A stretch of 64,000 nucleotides of DNA from Ipomoea triloba (taxonomy: Eukaryota > Streptophyta > Magnoliopsida > Solanales > Convolvulaceae), in NCBI RefSeq assembly GCF_003576645.1, contig NC_044919.1, forward strand, positions 32,986,617 to 33,050,616. The letters are read 5' to 3'. A program made the position numbers and the translations under genes. Shown in pieces: positions 45,550-60,563 of this stretch. The stretch's first letter is position 1. Each line of letters starts with the position of its first letter. The notes under the pieces are model-generated. The model did not search any database. It saw nothing but the letters and a program-made list of their open reading frames with translations, and was not told the origin of the DNA.

Positions 45550-48500
45550 TTATGTAAACTGTGATTTGTACGAAAACAAATGGCGAAGTACATAATTTCC
45601 ATGAGAATAAAATGGACCCGACACTTCAACATGACCAAACAAACTCGTTACGATAACGACAGTGACTCCTAGGATGACGTACCAGGTGCCATTGTCATCG
45701 GCTATCTTCTCCAAGAAAAGGGCTTGGCAGCAAGCCAAGATGGTGAACAAGGAGGCGAAGAACATGCCGAGAAGAACAACGATGTATTTGAGGGGCAATC
45801 CAATGTAAAAATCGTTGAAATCAAATTTGGTGTTAAGAATTCCGAGCAGACCGGCTATGTTGAAGACGGAGGCGAAGAGAGCCGCGCCCAGGAAGAATAG
45901 TAGCCGCCATAATTGGAGGTGTTTATTCTTGAGAAAGATTGGCAGGCCGTTATCCTGATCAAAACCTCCTGGGACTGTGAAAACCGCTGCGAAATCGATG
46001 GTGGCGAGGAGGATAGCCAATACTAAACCGTAGTTTGCCAGGTCTCTTATGGTTGACTCTGCATCGTTTTGGAGCGTATAGTGTTCTTCCTCAAACACCT
46101 CGGTTGCTGTCTTGCCATCGCTGTTTTTCAAGTTCCATAAACTTGGGTGTGTACAATGTTGTACCCTCTGTTGGATTCCAACAACATTAGCAGACCAAAT
46201 TGAAGACTGTCAATGTAATATAAAAACACGGGCAATCCCGCTAACTTGGTTAGGCAGTTGACTAGGTAATTATAAAGTTACAATTTTAACATAACCTAGG
46301 CAGCTTAGGATAAAATGTTTATTATTGTGTCTAAAAGCCCTTCAGGTCTTCGTCCACCAATCCCCTCACACCATGACCTGTGTTCTGATACTACTTTTTA
46401 GGATCAAGCTTTTAATTGACCCTTCAAACTTCTGCACAACAATCTCCTAACCACCTATGTTGGACTTGGTATTGGCCTTTTAGGCCTCCGTCCAACACAA
46501 GTTTACTTCTTTGTAATCCTTTGTCAGAACGTTACAATGTAGGATTTACGGGTCAGTGGCCGCAAGTTTCCCTTAAAAAACATGGTGAATGTGTATAAAC
46601 ATGCATGCATTACCTTAAACCAGAGCACAGCCCATGACATCTGCTTCAAAGGGCCATGGGGAAAAGTTTTATGGCCGCCTCGCTTTGCTGCATAATGCAT
46701 AACGGTGTTTCCTTTTAAATCAATATCAGACAGCATACTATCCTTATTGACAAGGTTTTTCATCAAGTAATCATAAAGAAACCGGTTCTTAACCATTGCT
46801 GCTATATGCACAATGTTGCTTCCATTTTCATCCCATGTTTCTGCAGCTTCTGGATGTGTCTGCAATATTTCTTTCACCAACTCAGTGATCCCATGCTTGG
46901 TAGCTTGCAGTAATGGATTCTGCAATTCTCGCAAGTGGTAGTACTTCCACTCGTCTAGTTCTATCAATCTTCTTGCCAGCATTACTGCAAGTATGTGCCT
47001 CTGCTTCGCGTCGTCAATGGATGCTAGCCAACCATTTCCTACAGAAAATAAATTAAATTAAAGAAATTAAACCTTGTTCTGATACAAGGATGCGTAGTTT
47101 ATAAAGAAGAGAATACAGAGAGATGTCGCACTTAAAATGCAATTGATGAATGGCCATCTTTTTCTTTTGGTGAAGACAGTTGAACCGTGCTGTTTCGTTA
47201 CTTCAAATAGCGCCGGTATACCTGTTTGATAATCCCACAAAAACTTAATTGTAGGAGTGGTAAAAATTTTCTTGTTTTTGGTAAATGGATGTAAGTAAAG
47301 TACTTGTTTGTCCACAAATGTAAAATTTCCTCGCCTGCATGCCTACACCGCAACCCCACACAGGATATTGAATGAATAAATTACTTGTGATTCAGAGTTT
47401 CATTATATGGGAAGATCAATACGCGTCTAGTAACACCAGGAGGTCATCGCATTGGGTGTAAGTGTCACATTGCTTCTTTCGGGGGCATGAAAGTAAAGAA
47501 CTTGGTTGCCCTCAAATGCAAAATTTCCTCCCATCAGTGTGACTCATAGGCCCATTAGATGGGAGGATCAGAGTGTTGGTGGCACAAGAAACTCACCAGG
47601 GTGTAATTTATATTGTCAGCTGTCAAGACACGAAAGTAAAGTACTTTCCCACAAATGCAAAACTCCATTGCCTTCAAGGCCCCACTTCTTGGTCCCATAG
47701 GACAGGGGAGGAGTAAATCACTATAACTCATAGGCCCATTTGATGATAAAGAGATTAATGTTTGGTGTCCATAAAAAATATACATATTAGATGTAGCTCT
47801 CACACTGTGCTGTAGCATGAAAGTAAAATACTTACAGCAATAGATTGTGGTTTCAAAAAGCTGCCAAAAGTAGAGTGGCATGGTGCCCAGATCTTGGAAC
47901 CTGAAGGGCGATGCACTCCTGAATGAATGCTGCTGCGTAGCCAACACATTCAGGGCAGTCATGCCACTCCCATTTGGCATACGAGCAAGCTGAGGAAACA
48001 AGCTCAGTATCTTCATAGCCACATCTGTTTAACAAAACATGCATTTCAATCACTTCTATGAATCCACCAACACAAATGCCAATTTGAAAACGGAATTGTT
48101 AATTGTTACCATAACGTTCATGCATTACGGCTGCATGGAGAATCGTGCAACCATCGTTTCTCTTCAAAGTGGACTGGCTCGTATCATATCTTGCTAGAAT
48201 CGAAAAGACTTCTCCTTCCCCGGCAGCCGCCGAAACATAAAGAGGAGTTTCTCCTAGGATGTTTGCAGCCCAGGCAAGATTTATGTCCGCAGATAAGATG
48301 ATGTTCGCCGCCTCCTTTTGCCCAAACCTCGCCGCCTTATGCAACGGCGTGTCCCCATCGTCGTTCTTCATCCCAAGCTCTTCGCTGCTGACCTGCAGAG
48401 ATTCTTGAATCAACGCTCCAAGCGCAGCCACGTTTCCGTAGACGGCAAGGAAATGGAGGATGGTGTTTCCTCGCATATCCACCGGCCTATTTCTCTCCTC

Positions 48501-48614
48501 CTTCCAAAAACGGCGAAGGGTTTCCATATCATGCGGCGGCAGAGCCTTTGATGACGAGGTTGCCGCTCTGTAGGCCGCTGACAAGGTGGCGCTGTCTTCT
48601 CTGTTACTTGCCAT
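45550..48614 (-). CDS. Ankyrin-repeat PGG-domain membrane protein, copy 2
   Basis: Paralogue of the gene at 30821-34205. Exons seen: 48614-48110 (ATG start; ankyrin repeats RGNTILHFLAVYGN, DGDTPLHKAARFGQ, LGETPLYVSAAAG, DGCTILHAAVMHER), 48024-47836, 47038-46614 (QATKHGITELVKEIL, GSNIVHIAAM, GNTVMHYAAKRGG) and 46167-45550 (NSDGKTATEVFEEEH, FTVPGGFDQDNG, four hydrophobic spans, stop at 45550). Exons 1-2 and 4-5 join in phase. A candidate exon 3 from 47334 opens C-E-E-I-L-H-L-W and can splice at 47222, but this ends in phase 0 whereas the next exon needs phase 1, and a direct exon 2 to exon 4 join gives TGA. So either a splice site is misidentified or the gene is inactive. The family acts at membranes in defence and stress signalling. 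Unlike copy 1 it keeps the typical SDGKTA segment and has no MITE in intron 2. Confidence 0.8.
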
Positions 48615-49278
48615 TTTGTTAGCTAGCTTTAATTTCTTTAATGGCTGGAATTGGAGTTTTGTCCTTCATAAACTATATTTGCTTTGCTTCTGAGCTGAGG
48701 TCAGTGAATGATCAAGTTCAATAATGGTGATTAGGAGATTGTTGGGCTGAGATGGGAGATGATCATTCTAATCTACTTCTTAAAAATATACTAACTGTAT
48801 ATAAAGAAATAACTTTAAGCCTGTGACCTATATCTAATTAAGGGGTAAGCATTTAATTCTAACACAGCTTCATATAACCTCCACAAATCATACTTTCATC
48901 AAACCTTATTGCTGATTCCTATCTTCCACATAGAAAAGAGAAGAATAACCTTTTAATAGAATACTCAAACCTAACATTCTACAATCAGGTCTTGTAAGAC
49001 AATTGATTCGCAACAGCACGCAAATACAGGAATTTAAAATTACTAAGATTTGGAAAAATGATCAGACACATGAGGGAAAATTTTAAAGAAAAAACAAAAG
49101 TAAAAAGCAGTAGACAGTAGTGATTCCAAAGACATGGGAATTTGCTTTCTTTTTGCTTTAATTTAGTAATTAAATTTGTAACAGATCTTCATTCGGATGT
49201 TTTAGTAGTAATTTAGTAGTAAAAAAAAGGTAAAAAAAAACCTCAGATGTTGCATAATTTAATATAAAATATAGGGGT
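48615..49278. other. Promoter region of ankyrin copy 2 and intergenic DNA
   Basis: The first 60 bases upstream of the ATG (TTAGCTAGCTTTAATTTC) match copy 1. Bases 49019-49140 match 34440-34580. No TATA box is obvious at a standard distance in either copy. Confidence 0.45.
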
Positions 49279-49706
49279 TATACTTGTGTGAGACCGTCTC
49301 ACGGATCCTTATTCGTGAGCGTGAGATTGGGTCGGGTCGGGTCGGGTCAAAGCATCATGCAAACGTCATACTTATATGCTCAAATATAACATTAATCAAG
49401 AATACAATTTTTGTTACTTATAAGAGAAAAAGTAATACATTTTTTCATAATAAGTAATGTTAACAAGTGCTCCTTACTTATAAGGGCAAATATAATACTT
49501 TTGAGGAAAAAAGTAATACTTTTAAATCGAAATGTAAAAGTATTGTATTTTCCCTTAAAAGTATTACATTTACCTTTATAAGTAACAAAATTTTTATTCC
49601 TGATTAGTATTACATTTGAGTTATATGACATTTGTACATATAAGTGTTACATTACATCTTGACCCGATCCGTCTCATGGTAAGACCGTCTCACACAAGTT
49701 TTTGCC
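49279..49706. mobile_element. Foldback MITE, GAGACCGTCTCACGG family, compact copy
   Basis: CTTGTGTGAGACCGTCTCAC at the left and AAGACCGTCTCACACAAG at the right are inverted. The arms (CATACTTATATGCTCAAATA, ACAATTTTTGTTACTTATAA) pair nearly throughout. It lacks the 700-base unpaired centre of the copy at 23131-24309. Confidence 0.8.
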
Positions 49707-50847
49707 AAAATATAGATCATAGAGGAACATTAACCATCTATAAAATAAAATGTTACTTTTTTAAATTAATATTATTCAAATAAATTGTTATATCATTGAT
49801 CAATAAGTTTATGCCTAAGTATGTATTTTATATTTTATCAATCATAGAGAATTTTATCGAGAAAAACATCTTAGGAGATTTTTTTTCTTTTGAAATATTA
49901 TAAGTCATTGTGAGTACTCTTAAAATATTTTACAAAGCCAAATCCCCTATATTGTATCAAGCATATCCTATAGGTTCAATTCATTAATAAGGCAAATATT
50001 GTATATATTGTGTGTGTCCTAATAATAATACCAATATATTATTTTTGAATCACCACTAGAATTTGTGAGAATAAAGAAAAATATTATGTAAAAAACATAA
50101 GTTTGGTTTATAGTTGCTCAATATAACCCTCATTATATATATTGTAATGTAATTACTTTTAAAATTTTGAAATATAAATGATGTCAATTCAGCTATTAAA
50201 AATTACATGCATCCACTCTGCTTACTACAACAAAATAACATGTAACCAATTAAATGGAGTGCAAAGATAACAAACTGATAATTTTGAGGGTAAAAATGTA
50301 AGTTTAAATAGAAAATTAAATAAAGAATTAAAGATTGAATCTAATAATTAGACTTTATCAGTAGTTTGATCAGCAGTTAGAAGATTAAGCATAAAAATTA
50401 AAACAAAACAAAACAAATCCAATTAATCAGGGAGTAAGAGATCTCTGTTATATCCACAGATAGACCAGTTCATAGCATCTTATCACCGTCCAATTTTTTT
50501 AACGGCCCGGATTGAATTTTTCAAGAACTTCCTCCTTTCTTTAAAATCCTTGAGTGTCATGAGTGTGCAGTGTTATTTGATTTGCATTCCAATCTGATCA
50601 TCTATCATATTTTGATTTATTTCTGATAAAAGGTTAGTAAAATTTGACAAGCTAAATGTAAATATTTGCCTCCATGTATATGGAATTATGAATGTTTGCA
50701 TTGAATTGTGTATGATTATTTTGTGTTTACTGTGTAATAATACCTCTCTGAAAGCCTGGAGATTGACATGATGATATCTGATTGTACGCATGGGAGTTTG
50801 GATTCAATGAGATTAATTGTATTGTGTTACGTTGCAGAAGTGTTGCG
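49707..50847. other. Intergenic and 5' region of APX
   Basis: AT-rich to about 50400. An acceptor (GTTACGTTGCAG) ends at 50836, 11 bases before the APX ATG, so a 5' UTR intron is likely, with the first non-coding exon somewhere in 50440-50560. Plant cytosolic APX genes commonly have such an intron. No TATA box could be chosen confidently. Confidence 0.5.
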
Positions 50848-52897
<2,050 letters not shown>

Positions 52898-53034
52898 GGT
52901 GTTGAACAATGGAGTTGGAAGTGGTAGGGCTCTTTTCTGGGGGGTTTGTTTCAGTTGTATAAAACCAGAAGCTTTTGCTGTTGCTTTCCCTGATAGCTAG
53001 GCTCAGAACTTTAATTTAGCCAGTTTTCCAGAGA

Positions 53035-53040
53035 AATAAA
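53035..53040 (+). terminator. Poly(A) signal of APX
   Basis: AATAAA 138 bases after the stop codon, followed by T/A-rich sequence; a canonical near-upstream element. Confidence 0.5.
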
Positions 53041-54584
53041 ATTACGTACCAAACTATCATTTGTGCATTCTTCCCTGCAAATTTCGTGATTATGGGTACT
53101 CTAATATATACTTTATCTTGACAAATATAATTGTAAATGTTAGTACACTTTAGACAAATCATATGGGAAGAAATCTAGAAATTCTTTAAGGCTGGTTTAT
53201 TTGGAGAGATTATAGATACCAAGAACATGGTTTCTGACAAGTCTCTCAAGAAAACCAGGTGAAAGAGAATTGAAAGGATTGATCTTGACGCAATCGCTGA
53301 CGACATCAAGGAATTAAAATGATGATTCTAGCTAATTGTTTGATAATTTGTTTGTCAATAATTAGTCAAATTGATTTATTTTTTTATACTTTTTGAGTCA
53401 AGATAGGGTTTGGATCTAAAATTTTGGTACGTAATTACAGTTTTATTATTGTTTGCAAAAGAATTTCTTAAAGGTTTTAGCCTTCTACGACAAAATCAGA
53501 TAAAAGTGTCTTATATTAAAAAAAAAAAAAAAAAAAAAAAACTCTCAATTTGTATTCTGAACGCGATACCCAATGACCAGATGGGAGCTCTTTGTTACAA
53601 AAGTGGTTGCGTGGGACAAATTTAAAACTATTTATACACTTTTAGAGCAAGATGGACGTTTCTAATCGTTTTGATTGATCCCGAATCTCTTGAATCCACC
53701 CTTTAAACTCATGCCTAGGTGATTTGACCCCTTGACAAGGTGGACTTGCCAGTTGCCTAGACCAACCCTGAGGTTAAGCCTTTGGCCCCGCACGCTCCGC
53801 ATTAGATCTACACTGCACCTTTTGGACTTGACTGAGAGGGAGGGAAGGCCACAAAAGACAAACTTGCATGGAATTTTGATAATGGGGTGTGTTTAAGGTT
53901 AGGAGTGCTTATGTGAACATTAGTAATCAAAACCTTCATACAGATTACTACTCTTGACCCTCAATATAACCAAAATCTCTTTGTGGAAAATTAAGAATGG
54001 AAAGAGAGGTTTTAGTGAAAGTTTGAGAGTTTCCTACTTTTTGCTATGCCAGCAGTAAATCCTTAAAATATCGTTTGCTCAACTTTATTGTTGGTAAGTG
54101 TGTAGTATTTAATGATGTCAAGTGAGTCATGTCATGTTAGTTCAAGTTAGACCCACAAGTATATTTTTAATGTTGGTTTGGCTATAGCCCACATTAAAAC
54201 ATGGATTGTGTAAATCTAACCCACATTTTTAGATAGGTGACTTGGCTCGAGTAACTTAATTTATTAATAATTTTAAAATATTTATTTATGTATTCGAATT
54301 ACAATTATTACCTTTTAAAATTATAAAAAAAATTAATTTTATTATATTTTTGTATAATAGTCAATTGTATCTTATTTGAATATTTACAAAGTTATATAAA
54401 ACTTTAGAAATTGAAATTAATTGAACTTACAAGTTACAACAAAAAAATAATAATATAAGTCAATATAATATTTTATTTTATTAATATAAGTGTGACACTC
54501 TCTACAAGAGATTTGGAATCAATTTTTTTTTATAGTAGAAAAAAATAAATTATCGCAATTTTATTTTATTATTATTATTATTAT
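53041..54584. other. Intergenic, no gene seen
   Basis: AT-rich with a poly-A tract at about 53518-53540 and a GC-balanced patch at 53640-53860 (CCTAGACCAACCCTGAGG) that has no conserved frame. Confidence 0.5.
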
Positions 54585-54760
54585 TTTTTTGTAGTCAAGT
54601 GACACCCGGTGTCCTAATTAACACTCTCACATGAACGGTAGGAGTGGGTTTGAGCCTCAGTGGAGGCAACTGTTGACTCGTTGTGCTTCGTAGGTTGAGA
54701 AAGTAGTTATGAACAGATACTACATTGTAACAGAGTCAGTAGTACTAAAAAAAAATTATC
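54585..54760 (+). mobile_element. tRNA-derived SINE, full-length copy
   Basis: TTGTAGTCAAGTGACACCCG (A-box region), GGGTTTGAGCCTC (B box), then GAGGCAACTGTTGACTCG, GGTTGAGAAAGTAGTTATG and ACATTGTAACAGAGTCAG, ending in poly-A at about 54760. Same order as the copy at 58865-59035. Confidence 0.7.
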
Positions 54761-55371
54761 GCAATTTTATAATTGTTAGGAATATAAGAAAAAAGAAAGA
54801 TGCATGAAAAAGTAATATGGCCGGCCAGCTAGCTCATATTGATATATTACAATATATGAGATAATCAGGGCCGTCCCAATAAAAATAGAGGTCCTGTGCG
54901 ATATTTGAATTTGGGCCCCTTTAAACAGTAATATTTATTTATCTATAGAATCAAGGATATCTTAATTTTTTAGATCATATACGTCAAATAAAAACGAATC
55001 ATTCGGTTTATCATTGTAACCAACATCATCTAAACAACCATCAACATTCCTATATCATTTTCATTGTCACAGTGATACTTATCATCTTTGTGCGCACTAT
55101 CATTTAAATTTTTTCAAGCCTCACAATCACCTTGATCTTTTTTATGAAGATTAAGTATTAGCATCTAACAAATTTTCATTGGCATCATCTTTTGCTCATC
55201 TATTTGATATTTTTTTGTAATGAATTTTTTCAAGAGCTCCCTTTTGTGATTGAGTTAATTGCTCAATCCTTTTTTTCTTTTAATGCTTCTCAAACCCAAA
55301 TGAATATTTTTTTTAAGAAAACATAATTACAAAATTCTAGAAAAAAATTATTTAGAATCTCTATCAATAAA
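54761..55371. other. Intergenic, no gene seen
   Basis: AT-rich. The phrase GGGCCGTCCCAATAAAAATAG at 54868 (as GGCCGTCCCAATAAAAATAG) recalls plant hAT-type or domesticated repeat DNA, but no ends were defined. Confidence 0.4.
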
Positions 55372-55665
55372 TAATTTATCAAGAAACAAAATCTTGAATA
55401 TATTATTCAATAATAATTTATCAAGAAACAAAATCTTGAATATATTATTCAATATTTAAAATTATTAAGCCAATAAGCCATATTAATAAATAAATATTTA
55501 AAATTATTAAGCCAATAAGCCATATTAATAAATAATAATTGTGAAATAAATTAAATAATATGTACAATTAAGAATAATAATTGTGAAATAAATTAAATAA
55601 TATGTACAATTAAGTTAATAAGTTTTGAAATAAATTAAATAATATGTACAATTAAGTTAATAAGT
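55372..55665. repeat. Seven consecutive 42-bp blocks in pattern AABBCCC
   Basis: Blocks: A 55372 and 55414 (TAATTTATCAAGAAAC...), B 55456 and 55498 (TTAAAATTATTAAGCC...), C 55540, 55582 and 55624 (TGTGAAATAAATTAAAT...). A, B and C are unrelated in sequence, each is repeated at exactly 42 bases, and the copies differ by only a few bases at block ends or starts. Confidence 0.9.
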
Positions 55666-57130
55666 TTCAATTAATAATTACTAGATGTGTGATGGTGAAA
55701 GTATATTATTTATGCACGTAAAGTACATTATTTGAATACTAAAAATATACTAGTATATATATTTTCAAATAATATATATTCAGTATACAAATAATGTACT
55801 TTTAGTATATTAAAAATGTACCTTAAATTCATGGTCCATACAATAATTTGTCCATAATAATCTCATATTATATATGTATATAATATTTTCAAAAACAAAT
55901 TTGGGGCCAATTGTAAAAAAAAAAAAAATGTATATATACTATACAACAGGCTACTGACTGCTGTATAGTATATAAACATATGATGTATTATGGCCTATGA
56001 GGCCCCAATGTGCAATGGCCCTGGAAATAATCAATAATTTATTATATGGTAGACATGGTCCACCTTACAAAGTGGATCATGGTTCAACACTTATTTACAT
56101 TCTTCACCATACACTACAACCATGATGCATCTATATTGTAATGTTTATGCACATTAAACTTTATTTTTATGAATATATAAAATAAATACTCTGTATGAAT
56201 TTACTACAGAATGAATATATATATATATATATATATATATGATATACATGCAGTTTAGTATCTATATATGTACATTAAAGTTTAGATTTATGATCATATA
56301 AAACAAAATATTATGGACATAATACAAATTGAGTGTTATTAAACATGCACATGTAGGGTAATGTTTATGAACACATGTAACATTTTGACAGAAAAAAATT
56401 AATATTACAAATTATATTTGATAAAATAAATATGCAAAAATTTAAACAATTATTGATTAAGATTAAAAAAAAAAAACTACTAAAATATCTCATTTTATTT
56501 ACAAATTCAAACAACCAATTTTATCCCAAAATGTTCTGTTGAAAATTGGGTTAGTTAAGCTCCAGATAGGTTCACAAAAACGCAAAAGGAGACGCTTTTA
56601 ATGCGTACAGCATACTTATTTGGACTTGGAAAACCCCTAGATTATGAACGTCTGGTTATTTTAAATTAATTTCCAATACCATTTTCAAACTTGCTTTGGA
56701 AATTAATGGCTTTTCACTTTTGACTCAGCTCACGGGTCAGCCATCATCTTCCCAACCCTTAACTATAAAGAGGAATATTTTTTTTTAATCACCATATTAT
56801 ATTATGATTATAATATATTTATATGCTGATAAACAAATATTTTTAATATATAATCAATAAATATATGTAGGAACGACAACAGAGTGGAGCATGGATGGGC
56901 CTCTCCGTCTCCGTGACCCTACATTGCTATCTATCCTCGTGTCAAGGAATAACAAATTTTTTTTATTACAGTTTCACAAAGAATTTTTAGAAATGAGGAG
57001 CCCTCGATCGTCATCTTACAAAAAGTTTTCAAATATGAGTAACTCTCGCTCCTAGTGAATTTTATAGTCAAATTAATAGTTTAGTATATAATAATTAAAT
57101 AATATATATTTAAAAAAATTAATAAACTTA
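55626..57130. repeat. 1.5-kb direct duplication, first copy
   Basis: Repeated at 57137-58641 with a constant offset of 1511 bases. Spot checks, including an A run, an (AT)n tract and single-copy stretches, show no difference. The content is AT-rich: a palindromic MITE-like segment (55690-55855), ATGGTCCACCTTACAAAGTG at about 56055, and GC-balanced CGACAACAGAGTGGAGCATG at about 56873. No gene seen. Confidence 0.9.
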
Positions 57131-57136
57131 NAATTG

Positions 57137-58641
57137 TGAAATAAATTAAATAATATGTACAATTAAGTTAATAAGTTTCAATTAATAATTACTAGATGTG
57201 TGATGGTGAAAGTATATTATTTATGCACGTAAAGTACATTATTTGAATACTAAAAATATACTAGTATATATATTTTCAAATAATATATATTCAGTATACA
57301 AATAATGTACTTTTAGTATATTAAAAATGTACCTTAAATTCATGGTCCATACAATAATTTGTCCATAATAATCTCATATTATATATGTATATAATATTTT
57401 CAAAAACAAATTTGGGGCCAATTGTAAAAAAAAAAAAAATGTATATATACTATACAACAGGCTACTGACTGCTGTATAGTATATAAACATATGATGTATT
57501 ATGGCCTATGAGGCCCCAATGTGCAATGGCCCTGGAAATAATCAATAATTTATTATATGGTAGACATGGTCCACCTTACAAAGTGGATCATGGTTCAACA
57601 CTTATTTACATTCTTCACCATACACTACAACCATGATGCATCTATATTGTAATGTTTATGCACATTAAACTTTATTTTTATGAATATATAAAATAAATAC
57701 TCTGTATGAATTTACTACAGAATGAATATATATATATATATATATATATATGATATACATGCAGTTTAGTATCTATATATGTACATTAAAGTTTAGATTT
57801 ATGATCATATAAAACAAAATATTATGGACATAATACAAATTGAGTGTTATTAAACATGCACATGTAGGGTAATGTTTATGAACACATGTAACATTTTGAC
57901 AGAAAAAAATTAATATTACAAATTATATTTGATAAAATAAATATGCAAAAATTTAAACAATTATTGATTAAGATTAAAAAAAAAAAACTACTAAAATATC
58001 TCATTTTATTTACAAATTCAAACAACCAATTTTATCCCAAAATGTTCTGTTGAAAATTGGGTTAGTTAAGCTCCAGATAGGTTCACAAAAACGCAAAAGG
58101 AGACGCTTTTAATGCGTACAGCATACTTATTTGGACTTGGAAAACCCCTAGATTATGAACGTCTGGTTATTTTAAATTAATTTCCAATACCATTTTCAAA
58201 CTTGCTTTGGAAATTAATGGCTTTTCACTTTTGACTCAGCTCACGGGTCAGCCATCATCTTCCCAACCCTTAACTATAAAGAGGAATATTTTTTTTTAAT
58301 CACCATATTATATTATGATTATAATATATTTATATGCTGATAAACAAATATTTTTAATATATAATCAATAAATATATGTAGGAACGACAACAGAGTGGAG
58401 CATGGATGGGCCTCTCCGTCTCCGTGACCCTACATTGCTATCTATCCTCGTGTCAAGGAATAACAAATTTTTTTTATTACAGTTTCACAAAGAATTTTTA
58501 GAAATGAGGAGCCCTCGATCGTCATCTTACAAAAAGTTTTCAAATATGAGTAACTCTCGCTCCTAGTGAATTTTATAGTCAAATTAATAGTTTAGTATAT
58601 AATAATTAAATAATATATATTTAAAAAAATTAATAAACTTA
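57137..58641. repeat. 1.5-kb direct duplication, second copy
   Basis: Begins six bases after a single N at 57131, with no sequence between the copies other than that junction. The identity and the N together suggest an assembly join, though a recent tandem duplication is possible. Confidence 0.9.
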
Positions 58642-58864
58642 CAGATAATGATGAACGGATAAACCTAGATAATTTTCAAACATTTGTTAGAAAAAAAAAA
58701 AAATAGAGTGAAATATTCTATCGCGTTGATCTATTCCAATTTTCAAGGATTGGTTTTCAACTACTCCTTATTTGACACGTCTAGACTTCCCTGACATCAA
58801 TTTTGCTGGTTCCACAAATTACATTTTATATTTTCATAAAAAATAAAGTGAATATATAATTTTT

Positions 58865-59035
58865 TTTGAATACTACTAACTTTATTAGAATGCAGTCTAT
58901 GTTCATAACTACTTTCTCAACCTATTGAAACACAAGAGTTAGTATTGCCTCCACTGATACTCGAACCCACCACCCACCTCCCGTATAAAGGGAAGGGTTT
59001 GATGCCACTGGACCACAAAGTCCTTGGCAAGTGAA
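58865..59035 (-). mobile_element. tRNA-derived SINE, full-length copy
   Basis: On the minus strand: TTTGTGGTCCAGTGGCATC (A box), GGTGGGTTCGAGTATCAGTG (B box), AGGCAATACTAACTC, AGGTTGAGAAAGTAGTTATG and an A-rich end. Best-preserved pol III promoter of the SINE copies here. Confidence 0.75.
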
Positions 59036-60563
59036 TATATAATATGGTTTAACTGTTTCAAAAAATATAATATGGTATCACAATATGGTAGCATAGTACC
59101 ATCGAAATTCTTTACGTGAAGCGATTTCACTTTGGATAAATTTTAAATATAATATTTTTTAGTGAAAAATAATTATTTTCTCCTCCCATGTGTCGGAGTT
59201 CTACACTTTCAGAATATAATAACATTTTATTAAGATATTAGTACTCCAAAGTCCAAACTCGTTGCCACCATATAAAATAAAAATATTAAAAAAAGCTTTA
59301 AAAAACCCCTCGTGTGAGTCGTGTCCTAGCGTGCTGCCGGCTGCTGGCAATTGTGATACTTCACCAACCTAGACTCACCATTCACAAATTAACATCACAT
59401 AGATTCAACATTTAATTGGTTATACTCTATCACCAATCCAAATAAAATAACTTTATTTTTTGAATATGCTTTTTTTTAAAAATTTTAAATTATAATAATT
59501 TTAGCTTCACTTTTCAAAATTGAACTTCTTAAAACTCGAGTTAGCAAATTCTCTCAACATTTTGCGAAAAGCGTTAGGTAAACTTGTTCTTCTATATAGT
59601 TCTTTCCTATTATGCACTTGATTTTTAAATGAGAGCATAAATGATATATATGTATTTACATTGATATCGTAATTTCACCACACTAATTAGTTTAAGAGTT
59701 AATGATCAAGTGAATATTTGCCACGACTTAATATCACCTCTTACTTTTAAATAAGGAGTTACTGTTATCTAGATTATATAAAAGGTTAAAAAAATGTCAG
59801 ATTTTTTTTTTCTTTTTTTAAAGACACTTTTTAGTCTTGAAATATAAGAAAATAGCATTGGCCAACTTTTTTTAACACTTAGGGTATTGGTTAACTTGCT
59901 TTAAGTTCCAACGTCATAGTAGAAGTTCAAAATCTGCTACGAACAATAGGGGGTTGAGTATAGATTGGGTTTTTTGTGCACAAAACTGTATAGTTTAATG
60001 TTGAATTTTTAAAATTAGATTGAATCAATTTAACTCCTATAAGCTGTTCCTTTTTCTTTTTCTTTTTAAACCAAAACAACAAAGTTATTATTAACACTCA
60101 AAGAAATTGTGAATACAATGAGGGGGTCCCGTCCCAGATTTGATAACCAGCTTGAGAGCCAGTAGGCTGTGCAAGTGTGTGAGCCACTTGGTTCACTGAT
60201 AGCCGTATATAAACTAAATGCACATCAGATAGTGTAGTTAATAAACCACGACAATCTTCAAGAATGGTACCTGTGTAAGATATGATAGAAAACTTGGTAT
60301 GGATGCCTTGTACTGCAGTTAAATAATTCGATTTAAAGCAGTTTCTTAATTATTTACAGAGTGACTTTTTAAATCAATTTTAATTGGAATAAGAGACTAA
60401 AGTCATTCGCACATAATTAAAGAATGAAAAATAACAATCACATTGAAAGAATGTGAAAATATTACTCTCTTATAATATAGGACTTGGCCATTTTTGTTTT
60501 TATAAGTTTTACATCCGGAGACGAGTGTTGATTGAGATTTGGGATAGGGAGGGGCAAATTTGC
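59036..60563. other. Intergenic and distal MPK3 promoter
   Basis: AT-rich; poly-T and A runs and no gene. A GC-balanced patch at 60110-60200 (GGGGGTCCCGTCCCAGATTT) shows no frame. The interval 60500 onwards is presumed MPK3 promoter. Confidence 0.45.

Larger units (their letters stand above)
35086..49140. repeat. Direct duplication, right copy, expanded by insertions
   Basis: Colinear with 28612-34580 but about 14 kb long. The extra length consists of the Mutator-like element at 35826-36668, the repeats at 36929-42750, the hAT-type element at 43812-44537 and undefined DNA. Copies diverge by scattered substitutions and small indels, so the duplication is not recent. Confidence 0.75.

Noticed and set aside
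50519..50532. Heat-shock element (TTCAAGAACTTCC) before APX
   Set aside because: Only two of three nTTCn/nGAAn units are correctly spaced; known APX heat-shock control makes it tempting, but the match is not convincing.
58938..59010. tRNA gene
   Set aside because: A and B boxes are present but the cloverleaf stems do not pair and the sequence continues as a SINE body.
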